Source: Myxococcota bacterium (lineage in GTDB: Bacteria > Myxococcota_A > Bradymonadia > UBA7976 > UBA1532). From it: a stretch of DNA of 64,000 nt. A model generated the notes under the pieces. That model was not told where the DNA came from and made no database searches. It saw only the letters and a list, made by a program, of their open reading frames with translations. Location of the stretch: the NCBI GenBank assembly GCA_963169045.1, contig CAUJDF010000069.1:62001-126000 (forward strand), given 5' to 3'. Position numbers and translations under genes: made by a program. Positions 17,790 to 26,169 of this stretch are shown one piece after another (the stretch's first letter is position 1; each line of letters opens with the position of its first letter).

Positions 17790-19276
17790 CCTTCGAGTCG
17801 CTCGAGTTCGCCTTCTTCCTGCCGGTGGTGTTCGTCGTCTACTGGGCGCTGCCGGCGCGCGCCGCGCTCCAGAACGCCTTCCTCGTGCTCGCCGGCGTGG
17901 CCTTCTACGCCTCGTGGAGCTTCGGCCTGCTGTGGGTCTTCGCGCTCGCGGCCACCGTCGACTACGCGATCGCCCGCTACCTCGAGGCGGTGCGGCCCCC
18001 GCCGGGTGCGGCCGACGCCGCGGCGAAGCGCCGCATGCGCCTCGCGCTCGGCGCGAGCGTCGTCTACAACGTCGGCCAGCTCTGCTGGTTCAAGTACGTC
18101 GGCTTCTTCGCCGACTCGGCGAACGTCTTGATGCACCGGCTCGGCCTGCCGGCGGACCTGCCGGTCCTGCGGCTGGCGCTGCCCATCGGCCTGTCGTACT
18201 GGACGCTCCAGAAGCTCGCCTACGTGCTCGACGTGTACTACGGGCGCGTCCCGGCCTGCCGCTCACCGCTCACGTTCGCCGCCTTCGTCACGTTCTTTCC
18301 GCAGCTCGTCGCCGGCCCCATCGTGCGCGGCAGCGAGATGCTCCCCCAGCTCGAGCGGCCCCGCCGCCTCGATCCGGACCGCCTCGCCGCGGGCGGCGGC
18401 GCCTTCCTGCTGGGCTTCGCGATGAAGGCGTTCGTGGCCGACTTCCTCGGCCAGAAGGTGGTCGATCCGGTCTTCGCCGATCCCGCCGTCTGGTCCGCCG
18501 CGGGCCACTGGATGGGCCTGTTCGGCTACGCGGCGCAGGTCTTCTGCGACTTCGCCGGCTACAGCCTCATGGCCATCGGCGTGGGGCGCCTGTTCGGGTT
18601 CGAGCTGCCGGTGAACTTCGACTACCCGTTCTTCAGCACCAACCTCATGGAGTTCTGGCGGCGCTGGCACATCACGCTGAACCGCTGGTTGTTCGACCAT
18701 CTCTACGCGCCCCTCGTGGCGGGGAACGGCTGGTTCAAGGGCCGCTTCGACAGCGGCCTGTTGCTCGTCTTCGGCGTGTCGGGGCTGTGGCACGGCGCCA
18801 CGTGGGGCTTCGTGCTCTGGGGGGCGATGCACGGCGTGGGACTGGTCGTCCAGCGGCGCTTCGGCGACTACTACAAGACGCTGTGCCGCAAGGACCGCGT
18901 GTGGGTGCAGCGGCGCAAGTCCACGGGCTACAAGGCCGTCGCCTGGCTGCTCACGATCGGCTTCTTCGTGCTGACGCTGGTGCCGTTCCGGGCCGGTGGG
19001 CTCGACGCGACGCTCTCGTTCGCGCGGGGGCTCTTCACCAGCCCGGGGACGCTGCTGCCGGCGGTCGATTCGGCCATGTCGCTGCACAACCTGGCCTGGT
19101 CGGTGCTGTTCCTGGCCGGCTACCACGCTTTCGGGACGACCGCCGGCCGCCGCTGGCGCGCGCAGCTCGCCGCGTTGCCGCCGGTGGCCCGCGGGGTGGC
19201 CTACGGGGCGATGATCGTGTTCCTCTTCGTCTTCATGCCGACCTCCGGGTCGACCTTCGTCTACGCGAACTTCTAG
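17786..19276 (+). CDS. MBOAT-family O-acyltransferase (AlgI/DltB-like)
   Basis: 496 residues, multi-pass. MBOAT landmarks are PIGLSYWTLQKLAYVLDVYYG, FFPQLVAGPIVR, FCDFAGYSLMAIG, LPVNFDYPFFSTN, EFWRRWHITLNRW and the catalytic-His motif SGLWHGATW (His336). Proteins of this type move acyl groups from a cytoplasmic donor to a periplasmic acceptor with an SGNH partner (AlgI-AlgX, DltB-DltD). The upstream SGNH gene and downstream acyl carrier protein supply partner and probable donor. Confidence 0.92.
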   Translation: MTFESLEFAFFLPVVFVVYWALPARAALQNAFLVLAGVAFYASWSFGLLWVFALAATVDYAIARYLEAVRPPPGAADAAAKRRMRLALGASVVYNVGQLCWFKYVGFFADSANVLMHRLGLPADLPVLRLALPIGLSYWTLQKLAYVLDVYYGRVPACRSPLTFAAFVTFFPQLVAGPIVRGSEMLPQLERPRRLDPDRLAAGGGAFLLGFAMKAFVADFLGQKVVDPVFADPAVWSAAGHWMGLFGYAAQVFCDFAGYSLMAIGVGRLFGFELPVNFDYPFFSTNLMEFWRRWHITLNRWLFDHLYAPLVAGNGWFKGRFDSGLLLVFGVSGLWHGATWGFVLWGAMHGVGLVVQRRFGDYYKTLCRKDRVWVQRRKSTGYKAVAWLLTIGFFVLTLVPFRAGGLDATLSFARGLFTSPGTLLPAVDSAMSLHNLAWSVLFLAGYHAFGTTAGRRWRAQLAALPPVARGVAYGAMIVFLFVFMPTSGSTFVYANF

Positions 19277-19287
19277 AGGGAGGCCCG

Positions 19288-19554
19288 ATGCAGCAGGGGG
19301 AGCTCCGCCAGCTGATCGTCGACTGGCTCGACGACAACTACCACTTCGGCGACGCCGCCTCGTTGATCCGCGACGACGCGATGTCGTTCCTCGAGAACGG
19401 CGTGCTCGACAGCCTGGGCTTCTTGCAGCTCGTCCTCTTCCTCGAAGGGCGGCTGGGCCTGCGCATCGACCGCCAGAAGCTCACCCGCGAGAACTTCGAC
19501 GGCATGGGCAAGATTCTGCGCTACGTCACCACGCACCCCGACTGGCGGGGCTGA
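19288..19554 (+). CDS. Acyl carrier protein (DltC-like)
   Basis: 88 residues, acidic and helical. DSLGFLQLVLF contains Ser42 as the phosphopantetheine attachment site. GAGGGAGG lies five bases before the ATG. Its place directly behind an MBOAT gene recalls DltC, which hands D-alanine to DltB; however, no DltA-like adenylating ligase is present in the window, so what is loaded onto it is unknown. Confidence 0.88.
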   Translation: MQQGELRQLIVDWLDDNYHFGDAASLIRDDAMSFLENGVLDSLGFLQLVLFLEGRLGLRIDRQKLTRENFDGMGKILRYVTTHPDWRG

Positions 19555-19567
19555 GCCCGCTCGATCG

Positions 19568-19579
19568 TTCGCATGCGAA
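19568..19579. promoter_or_regulatory. 12-base perfect palindrome between ACP and kamA-like gene
   Basis: TTCGCATGCGAA lies 14 bases after the ACP stop, in the 273-base gap before the radical SAM gene. It may be an operator or part of a terminator; there is no T tract. The rest of the gap holds an A-rich run (GACAAAAATCG near 19706) but no convincing promoter. Confidence 0.35.
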
Positions 19580-19816
19580 GGGGCCGGGGCGGTTTCGAGT
19601 CGACAGGCCTCGCCTGACGCGGCTATGGTCGATCCCGGCGCTTCCGCGCTCCGGCGTGTCCCTTCCGTCCTCCGGTACACGCGCCTGCGGATTCCTCGCG
19701 CCGACGACAAAAATCGTGGAGCGGTCCGACCGGCCTCGCGGCTGGCCAGGACCTCGGTGTCGCGCTGCGCTCGCCTCGTCGGGCGCCGGTGGCCGGACGG
19801 TCGCTCCCTCGCATCC

Positions 19817-19823
19817 GGAGGAG
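19817..19823 (+). promoter_or_regulatory. Ribosome binding site deciding the GTG start of the KamA-like gene
   Basis: GGAGGAG ends four bases before the GTG at 19828. This favours GTG over the in-frame ATG at 19789. Confidence 0.65.
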
Positions 19824-19827
19824 AGAC

Positions 19828-21192
19828 GTGCGCCCACTCATCGAGCCCCGCCCGTTCCGGCCGTACCACCAGCGCGATCTCGACAAGATCCCCCAGTTCC
19901 AGAAGCTGTCGCCCGAACGCCGTCTCGCCGTGCGCGCCGTCGCGTCCGTCCTGCCGTTCCGCGTCAACGCCTATGTCGTCGACGAGCTGATCGACTGGGA
20001 CCGCGTCCCCGACGATCCCATGTTCCAGCTGACCTTCCCGCAGCCCGACATGCTCGAGCCCGATGATCTCGAGCGCATGGTCGCCCTGATCGCCCGCGAC
20101 GCGCCGCAGGCGGAGATCGCGGCGGCGGCGCGCGCGATCCAGGGGCGCCTCAACCCGCACCCGGCCGGGCAGCGCGACCTCAACGTCCCGCGGCTCGACG
20201 GCATGACGCTGCCGGGCATGCAGCACAAGTACCGGGAGACCGTGCTGTTCTTCCCGCAGCAGGGACAGACGTGCCACAGCTACTGCACGTACTGCTTCCG
20301 CTGGGCGCAGTTCGTGGGGCTCGAGGAGCTCAAGTTCGCGAGCAGCCAGGCGGAGATGCTCGTCGAGTACCTGCGGCGCCACCCCTGCGTGACGGACGTG
20401 CTGTTCACCGGGGGCGATCCGCTGGTGATGCGCACCGAGGTCCTCGCGCGCTACGTCGAGCCGCTGCTGGCGCCCGAGCTCGAGCACGTGTCGCACATCC
20501 GCCTCGGCACGAAGGCGCCGGCCTACTGGCCGCATCGGTTCGTCACCGATCGCGACGCCGACGACCTCTTGCGGCTGTTCGAGCGCGTCGTCGCGGCGGG
20601 GCGCCACCTCGCGGTCATGGCCCACTTCAGCCACCCGGTCGAGCTGTCGACGCCCGCCGCCGAGGAGGCCATCCGCCGCATCCGCTCGACGGGCGCCGAG
20701 GTGCGCTGCCAGGCGCCGCTCATCCGCCACGTCAACGACGATCCGCGCGCGTGGGCCGAGATGTGGCGGCGGCAGGTCCGGCTCGGCGCCATCCCGTACT
20801 ACTTCTTCGTCGAGCGCGACACGGGCCCGAAGCGGTACTTCGAGGTGCCGCTGGCGCGCGGCCTCGAGATCTACCAGCAGGCCTACCGGCAGGTGTCCGG
20901 CCTCTGCCGGACGGTGCGCGGCCCGTCGATGTCGGCCACGCCGGGCAAGGTGCAGGTCGTCGGCACCACGTTCCTCGGTTCGCAGGAGGTCTTCGTCCTG
21001 CGCTTCCTGCAGGCGCGCGACCCGGCGTGGGTGAACCGGCTGTTCTTCGCGAAGATGGACCGCCGCGCGAGCTGGCTCGACGACCTGCGGCCCTTCGGCG
21101 CCCCGGAGTTCTTCTTCGAGCGCCGCATGCGCGAGCTGAAGGCCGGCGCGCGCTCGCCGGCGATGTGGGCCGGCGAGGCGGAGGTGGCGTGA
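19828..21192 (+). CDS. KamA-family radical SAM aminomutase-like protein
   Basis: 454 residues. CHSYCTYCF (Cys149, Cys153, Cys156) binds the 4Fe-4S cluster and SAM, and LFTGGDPLV follows as in lysine 2,3-aminomutase. A probable PLP lysine is Lys374 in MSATPGKVQVVG; clostridial lysine 2,3-aminomutase has DAPGGGGK there, so the Asp that reads the substrate amine is not evident and the substrate may not be lysine. The C-terminus (after about 385) has an unusual basic, aromatic tail (DDLRPFGAPEFFFERRMREL). An aminotransferase gene begins within its stop codon. Confidence 0.85.
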   Translation: MRPLIEPRPFRPYHQRDLDKIPQFQKLSPERRLAVRAVASVLPFRVNAYVVDELIDWDRVPDDPMFQLTFPQPDMLEPDDLERMVALIARDAPQAEIAAAARAIQGRLNPHPAGQRDLNVPRLDGMTLPGMQHKYRETVLFFPQQGQTCHSYCTYCFRWAQFVGLEELKFASSQAEMLVEYLRRHPCVTDVLFTGGDPLVMRTEVLARYVEPLLAPELEHVSHIRLGTKAPAYWPHRFVTDRDADDLLRLFERVVAAGRHLAVMAHFSHPVELSTPAAEEAIRRIRSTGAEVRCQAPLIRHVNDDPRAWAEMWRRQVRLGAIPYYFFVERDTGPKRYFEVPLARGLEIYQQAYRQVSGLCRTVRGPSMSATPGKVQVVGTTFLGSQEVFVLRFLQARDPAWVNRLFFAKMDRRASWLDDLRPFGAPEFFFERRMRELKAGARSPAMWAGEAEVA

Positions 21193-22490
21193 TGGGCGGG
21201 CGCGGCCCCGAGGAGAACCTGCACCCGATCGTGCGCGGGCTCCGCCCGTCGGCGACGCTCGCGATCAACGAGCGCTGCCGCGAGCTCGAGCGCGACGGCC
21301 GCCAGGTGTTCCGCCTCGGCCTCGGGCAGTCGCCGTTCCCGGTGCCGCGCACGGTGGTCGAGGCGCTGCGCGCCCACGCGTCGCAGAAGGACTACCTGCC
21401 GGTGCGCGGCCTCGAGGCGCTGCGCGACGCGGTGGCCCGGTACCACGCGCGGCGACAGGGCATCCCGTGCACCGGCGACGACGTGATCATCGGGCCCGGC
21501 TCGAAGGAGCTGATGTTCCTGCTGCAGCTCGCCTACGACGGCGAGCTGGTCATCCCGACGCCGTCGTGGGTGTCGTACGAGCCCCAGGCGCGCATCCTCG
21601 GGCGGCCGGTGCGGTGGGTGCCGACGCGCGCCGAGGAGGGCTGGCGCCTGCTGCCCGGCGCGCTCGAGCGGCTGTGCGCGGCGGAGCCCGGACGGCCGCG
21701 CATCCTCATCCTGAACTACCCGGCCAATCCGCACGGCGGGTCGTATACGTCCGACGAGCTCGCGGCGCTGGCGGAGACGGCGCGGCGGCTGCGCATCGTC
21801 GTGCTCTCCGACGAGATCTACGGGGAGCTGCACTACGAGGGCGCGCACCAGTCGATCGCGCGGCACTACCCCGAGGGCACGATCGTCAGCGGCGGCCTCA
21901 GCAAGTGGTGCGGCGCCGGCGGGTGGCGCCTCGGGACGTTCACCTTCCCGCGCTCGATGCGCTGGCTGCTGCAAGCGATGGCGGCGGTGGCCAGCGAGAC
22001 GTACACCTCGACGAGCGCGCCCATCCAGTTCGCGGCGGTGCGCGCGTTCGAGGGCGGCACCGAGATCGAGCGCTACCTGTGGCGCAGCCGGCGCGTGCTC
22101 GGCGCGCTCGCGAGGGCGCTGACGGCGCGGCTGCGCGCGGCGGGCGCGCGGGTGGTCGATCCGGCGGGCGCCTTCTACCTGTTCCCGGACTTCGGCGACC
22201 TGCGCGAGCCGCTGCGGGCCCGCGGCATCGAGGGCAGCGCGGCGCTGTGCGAGCGCCTGCTCGAGGAGACGGGCGTGGCGATGCTCCCGGGCCGCGACTT
22301 CGGGCGCCCCCCCGAGGAGCTGACGGCGCGCATCGCCTTCGTCGACTTCGACGGGGCGCGCGCGCTCGAGGCGCTGGCGGCCGCGCCGACCGACTTCGTC
22401 CCCGAGGCCGCCTTCGTCGAGTCGCTGGCCCCGAACCTCTTCCGCGCCTTCGACCGCCTCGCCGCGTGGCTCGGCGCCGTCGACCGGTGA
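21192..22490 (+). CDS. Class I/II aminotransferase partnered with the KamA-like enzyme
   Basis: 432 residues, fold type I PLP enzyme. GLGQSPFPVP, ILNYPANPHGG, LSDEIYGELHYEG and SGGLSKWCGAGGWRLG (Lys238 as PLP lysine) are visible. It is distinct in sequence from the aminotransferase at 1.9-3.0 kb. It starts one base inside the stop of the radical SAM gene (TGATG), so the two are translationally coupled and probably act in sequence, for example isomerising an amino acid to a beta-amino acid and then transaminating, or the reverse. The extra C-terminal 40 residues (FVPEAAFVESLAPNLFRAF) are unusual. Confidence 0.86.
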   Translation: MGGRGPEENLHPIVRGLRPSATLAINERCRELERDGRQVFRLGLGQSPFPVPRTVVEALRAHASQKDYLPVRGLEALRDAVARYHARRQGIPCTGDDVIIGPGSKELMFLLQLAYDGELVIPTPSWVSYEPQARILGRPVRWVPTRAEEGWRLLPGALERLCAAEPGRPRILILNYPANPHGGSYTSDELAALAETARRLRIVVLSDEIYGELHYEGAHQSIARHYPEGTIVSGGLSKWCGAGGWRLGTFTFPRSMRWLLQAMAAVASETYTSTSAPIQFAAVRAFEGGTEIERYLWRSRRVLGALARALTARLRAAGARVVDPAGAFYLFPDFGDLREPLRARGIEGSAALCERLLEETGVAMLPGRDFGRPPEELTARIAFVDFDGARALEALAAAPTDFVPEAAFVESLAPNLFRAFDRLAAWLGAVDR

Positions 22491-22515
22491 GCGCAGGGCA
22501 CCGTCCCTGACGCTC
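22489..22515. terminator. Bidirectional hairpin between aminotransferase and ppsA
   Basis: GAGCG-CAGGG pairs with CCCTG-A-CGCTC around a six-base loop, giving a ten-pair stem with one bulged A. It lies between two convergent genes and overlaps the aminotransferase stop codon. A T tract is weak on both sides. Confidence 0.5.
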
Positions 22516-22517
22516 GC

Positions 22518-24911
22518 CTACGGCTGCCGCCCGGCCCTGGCCTCCGCCGCGGCGACGTGCCGCTTCACCGCGACGAAGCTGTCGGGCGTCACCGAGAGGG
22601 AGTCGATGCCGGCGCCGACCAAGAAGCCGGCGTAGGGCGGGCGGTTGCTCGGCGCCTGCCCGCAGAAGCCCACCTTGCGGCCGGCGGCGTGGGCGCGGGC
22701 GACCACCTGCTCGATCAGCATCGTCACCGCGGCGTCCGACTCGTCGACGAGCCCGGCCAGGCGGGCCGAGTCGCGGTCGACGCCCAGCGTGAGCTGCGTC
22801 AGGTCGTTGCTGCCGATCGAGAACCCGTCGAAGCGTTCCGCGAACCGCTCGGCGAGGATCACGTTCGACGGGATCTCGCACATGACGTAGACCTCGAGCC
22901 CGTCCCGTCCGCGCTCGAGGCCGTTCTCCGCCATGACGGCGAGCACGCGGTCCGCCTCCTCGGGCGAGCGGCAGAAGGGGATCATGACCACCACGTTGCG
23001 CAGGCCCATCTCTTCGCGGACCTTGCGCAGCGCGGCGCACTCGAGCGCGAAGCCCTCGCGGTCGCCCTCGTCGTAGTAGCGGCTCGCCCCGCGCCAGCCG
23101 AGCATCGGGTTCTCCTCGTGGGGCTCGAACGCCCGCCCGCCGACGAGGTTCGCGTACTCGTTGGTCTTGAAGTCGCTCGTGCGCACGACGACGGGGCGCG
23201 GGCACCAGGCCGCGGCGATGCGTCCGATGCCGTACGCCAGCCGGTCGACGAAGTACTGGCGGCGGTCCTCGTAACCCCGCGTGATCTCTTCGATCTCGGC
23301 GCGGGCCTCCCGGTCGGTCACCCGGTCGGTGTGCACGAGCGCCATCGGGTGGACCTTGATCAGGGTGCCGACGATGAACTCCATGCGCGCGAGGCCGACG
23401 CCGTCGGCGGGCAGCCGCCACCACCGGAACGCGGCCACCGGGTTCGCGACGTTCAGCATCACCTTCGTCGCGGTCGCGGGGATGTCCTCGAGGCGCAGGT
23501 CGTGGGACTCGTACTCCGCGGCGCCGTCGTAGACGTGGCCCTCGTCGCCCTCGACGCACGAGACGGTGACCTCCTGGCCGTCGCGCAGCACGCGCATGGC
23601 GTCGCCGGTGCCGACGATCGCCGGGAGGCCGAGCTCGCGGCTGACGATCGCGGCGTGGGAGGTGCGCCCGCCGTGCTCGGTCACGATGGCCGCCGCCCTC
23701 TTCATCACCGGGACCCAGTCGGGATCGGTGATGCGCGTCACGAGGATCGCGCCCTCGGGGAAGAGGTCGCTCTCGCCGGGGTTGTCGAGGCGGCGCACCC
23801 GCCCCACGGCGAGCCCGCAGCCGACGGCGAGGCCCCTCGCGAGGCGCGGGCCCGTCTTCGTCAGGCGCCACGTCTTGATACCGCCGGCCTCGCGGCGCGA
23901 CTCGACCGTCTCCGGCCGCGCCTGCACGATGGCGAGCTCACCCGTCACGCCGTCCTTGGCCCACTCGATGTCCATCGCGCGCCCGTAGTGCCGCTCGATG
24001 GCGACCGCCCACCGCGCGAGCTGCAGAATCTCGGCGTCCGACAGGGCCGGGCGGCGGCGCTCGTCGTCGCTCGTGGGCACGGTGCGCGTGCGCCCGCCCT
24101 CCGCGTAGACGACCTTCTCCTCTTTGCGGCCGAGCGTCTTGTCGACGATGGGGACCCGCGCCGGATCGCCGAGCGCCGGCTTGTGCACCAGGTACTCGTC
24201 GGGATCGACCGTGCCCTGGACCACGGACTCGCCCAGACCCCACGCGGCGTTGATCAGCACCACGTCGGGGAAGCCGGACTCGGTGTCCAGGGTGAACATC
24301 ACGCCGGCGGCGCCGCGATCGGCGCGCACCATCCGCTGCACGCCCACCGAGAGGGCCACCTGGAGGTGGTCGAAGCCGTGGCGCTCGCGGTAGGCGATGG
24401 CGCGGTCGGTGTAGAGGGAGGCGAAGCAGAGGCGGCAGGCCTCGAGCAGCGCCTCCTCGCCGCGCACGTTGAGGAAGGACTCCTGTTGGCCGGCGAAGCT
24501 GGCGTCGGGCAGGTCCTCGGCGGTGGCGCTGCTGCGCACGGCGACCGGCGTGTCCGCGCCGCCCGCGCGGTCGCACAGCGCGCGGTAGGCCGCGCGGATG
24601 GCCGCCGCCGCCGGCGCCGGGAACCGGCCGCCGCCGATCAGGGCGCGGACGTCGCGGCCGACCGCCTCGAGCGGGGCCTCGCGACGTCGCAGCGCCTCGA
24701 GGCGTTCGGCGATGCGCGCGTCGAGCCCGTTGGCGGTCAGGAACTCGCGGAAGGTCGCCGCCGTCGTCGCGAAGCCCTCGGGGACGCGGACGCCGGCCGC
24801 CCCGAGGTGCCGCAGCAGCTCGCCCAGGGACGCGTTCTTGCCGCCCACCGTCGGGACGTCGCCCATGCCGAGATCGCGAAACCACAACACGGTCGACGTC
24901 CGCTCGCTCAT
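22518..24911 (-). CDS. ppsA: Phosphoenolpyruvate synthase
   Basis: 797 residues, full length. It converts pyruvate, ATP and water to PEP, AMP and phosphate for gluconeogenesis. The N-terminal nucleotide-binding part has VGGKNASLGE and VRSSATAEDLPDASFAGQQ. The swivel domain has TEHGGRTSHAA with phospho-His at His419. The PEP/pyruvate barrel has SIGSNDLTQLTLGVDRD and GFCGQAPSN with Cys750. These match E. coli PpsA (His421, Cys751). It faces the KamA-aminotransferase pair convergently. Confidence 0.96.
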   Translation of the reverse strand: MSERTSTVLWFRDLGMGDVPTVGGKNASLGELLRHLGAAGVRVPEGFATTAATFREFLTANGLDARIAERLEALRRREAPLEAVGRDVRALIGGGRFPAPAAAAIRAAYRALCDRAGGADTPVAVRSSATAEDLPDASFAGQQESFLNVRGEEALLEACRLCFASLYTDRAIAYRERHGFDHLQVALSVGVQRMVRADRGAAGVMFTLDTESGFPDVVLINAAWGLGESVVQGTVDPDEYLVHKPALGDPARVPIVDKTLGRKEEKVVYAEGGRTRTVPTSDDERRRPALSDAEILQLARWAVAIERHYGRAMDIEWAKDGVTGELAIVQARPETVESRREAGGIKTWRLTKTGPRLARGLAVGCGLAVGRVRRLDNPGESDLFPEGAILVTRITDPDWVPVMKRAAAIVTEHGGRTSHAAIVSRELGLPAIVGTGDAMRVLRDGQEVTVSCVEGDEGHVYDGAAEYESHDLRLEDIPATATKVMLNVANPVAAFRWWRLPADGVGLARMEFIVGTLIKVHPMALVHTDRVTDREARAEIEEITRGYEDRRQYFVDRLAYGIGRIAAAWCPRPVVVRTSDFKTNEYANLVGGRAFEPHEENPMLGWRGASRYYDEGDREGFALECAALRKVREEMGLRNVVVMIPFCRSPEEADRVLAVMAENGLERGRDGLEVYVMCEIPSNVILAERFAERFDGFSIGSNDLTQLTLGVDRDSARLAGLVDESDAAVTMLIEQVVARAHAAGRKVGFCGQAPSNRPPYAGFLVGAGIDSLSVTPDSFVAVKRHVAAAEARAGRQP

Positions 24912-24959
24912 GGGTCGCCTCCACTCCGTCAGTCAGAGGCGCGCCCGTTCCGACGCGTC

Positions 24960-24981
24960 GCGCCCGCCCGTGCGCGGGCGC
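24960..24981. terminator. GC hairpin after rlmI, before ppsA
   Basis: GCGCCCG and CGGGCGC pair around an eight-base loop in the 106-base gap between the rlmI-like stop and the ppsA start, both on the minus strand. It probably separates the two transcripts; no T tract is visible. Confidence 0.4.
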
Positions 24982-25017
24982 CGCGCACCGGACATCAGGT
25001 CGAGGAACCCCGCGGAG

Positions 25018-26166
25018 TCACTGGACTTCGACGAACAGGCACTTGAGGTAGTCGGTCTCGGGGGCGGTGAGCAGCGAGGGGTGATCGGGGGCCGGACCGC
25101 GGCGCTCGATGACCCGCGCCCAGCGTCGCGCGTCGCCGGCGGCGTCGGCGACGGTCGCCTCGAAGGTGGCGCGGTCCATGTTGGCGCTGCACGAGCACGT
25201 GACCAGGAGGCCGCCGGGCCGCAGCAGCTTGAGCGCGCGCAGGTTGATCTCCTTGTAGGCGCGCCGGCCGGCCTCGAGGGCCGAGCGCGACTTCACGAAG
25301 GCCGGCGGGTCGAGCACGACGGTGTCGAACTGCCGACCGTCGCGCTCGTAGGCACGCAGCAGCTCGAACACATTGTCGCAGACCGTCTCGAGGGCGATGG
25401 CGTTGCGGTCGGCGTGGCGGCGCAGACGGCTGAGCGCCGGCTCGCTGCTGTCGACGGCGGTGACGTGGCAGCCCGCCCGCGCCATGCGGAGCGCGAAGCC
25501 GCCCTCGTAGCTGAAGCAGTCGAGGGCCTCGCCGCGGGCGCGCGCCGCGGCGGCGACGTGGTTGTCGACCTGGTCGAGGAAGGTGCCCGTCTTCTGGCCC
25601 TCCCACAGGTCGACGGCCCAGCGCAGGCCGGCGAGATCCACTTCGATCTCGGTAGGGCCCTCGCCGCGCACGATGGCCTTCTCCCGCGGGAGCCCCTCGT
25701 AGTCGCGGACCTTCGGCTCGTTGCGCGCGACGACCAGCCGCGCGCCGGTGAGCTGCGCGAGCCGGTCGGCGGTGCCCTCCAACCGGCGCGCGGCGGCCTG
25801 GGTGAGCGTCTGCAGGCCGAGGGCGTCGCCGTAGCGGTCGACGATCAGGCCGGGCAGGCCGTCGGCGTCACCGTTGACGAGGCGCGTGACCGGGGGCCGC
25901 CCCGCGCGGCGGGCGACCGAGGCCTCGAGGAGGCGGAGCCAGCCGGCCTCGGCGTCCATGCCCGGCGTGAGCGGGGTCAGGCGCAGCGCGATCTGCGACT
26001 GGTCGGACCACGCGCCCACCCCGACCACCAGGCCGTCGGGGCCCGCCACTTCGACGAGATCGCCGCCCCGGGCGTCGGCCGCGTTCTCGACATCGCTGCG
26101 GTAGATCCAGGGGTGGCCGCCGCGCAGGCGGCGCGCGCCCTTGCGCGTCAACCGGACGATGGCCAC
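25018..26166 (-). CDS. rlmI: Class I SAM-dependent rRNA cytosine methyltransferase, RlmI-like
   Basis: 382 residues. An N-terminal PUA-like domain (LRGGHPWIYRSDVEN) is followed by a central RlmI segment (LVNGDADGLPGLIVDRYG), then a Rossmann methyltransferase domain with DCFSYEGGFALRMA, VDSSEPAL, the VVLDPPAFVKS motif and TCSCS. RlmI methylates C1962 of 23S rRNA in E. coli. The start is GTG, four bases after the end of the repeat-rich KOW gene, so the two belong to one transcript. Confidence 0.9.
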   Translation of the reverse strand: MAIVRLTRKGARRLRGGHPWIYRSDVENAADARGGDLVEVAGPDGLVVGVGAWSDQSQIALRLTPLTPGMDAEAGWLRLLEASVARRAGRPPVTRLVNGDADGLPGLIVDRYGDALGLQTLTQAAARRLEGTADRLAQLTGARLVVARNEPKVRDYEGLPREKAIVRGEGPTEIEVDLAGLRWAVDLWEGQKTGTFLDQVDNHVAAAARARGEALDCFSYEGGFALRMARAGCHVTAVDSSEPALSRLRRHADRNAIALETVCDNVFELLRAYERDGRQFDTVVLDPPAFVKSRSALEAGRRAYKEINLRALKLLRPGGLLVTCSCSANMDRATFEATVADAAGDARRWARVIERRGPAPDHPSLLTAPETDYLKCLFVEVQ

Positions 26167-26169
26167 GGC

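Noticed and set aside
16659-19554. Canonical dlt operon for D-alanylation
   Set aside because: No DltA-like adenylation gene is present; the call is limited to an SGNH-MBOAT-ACP cassette.
19828-22490. Acetyl-beta-lysine osmolyte pair (ablA-ablB) or EpmB
   Set aside because: The partner is an aminotransferase and not an acetyltransferase, and the protein is much longer than EpmB.
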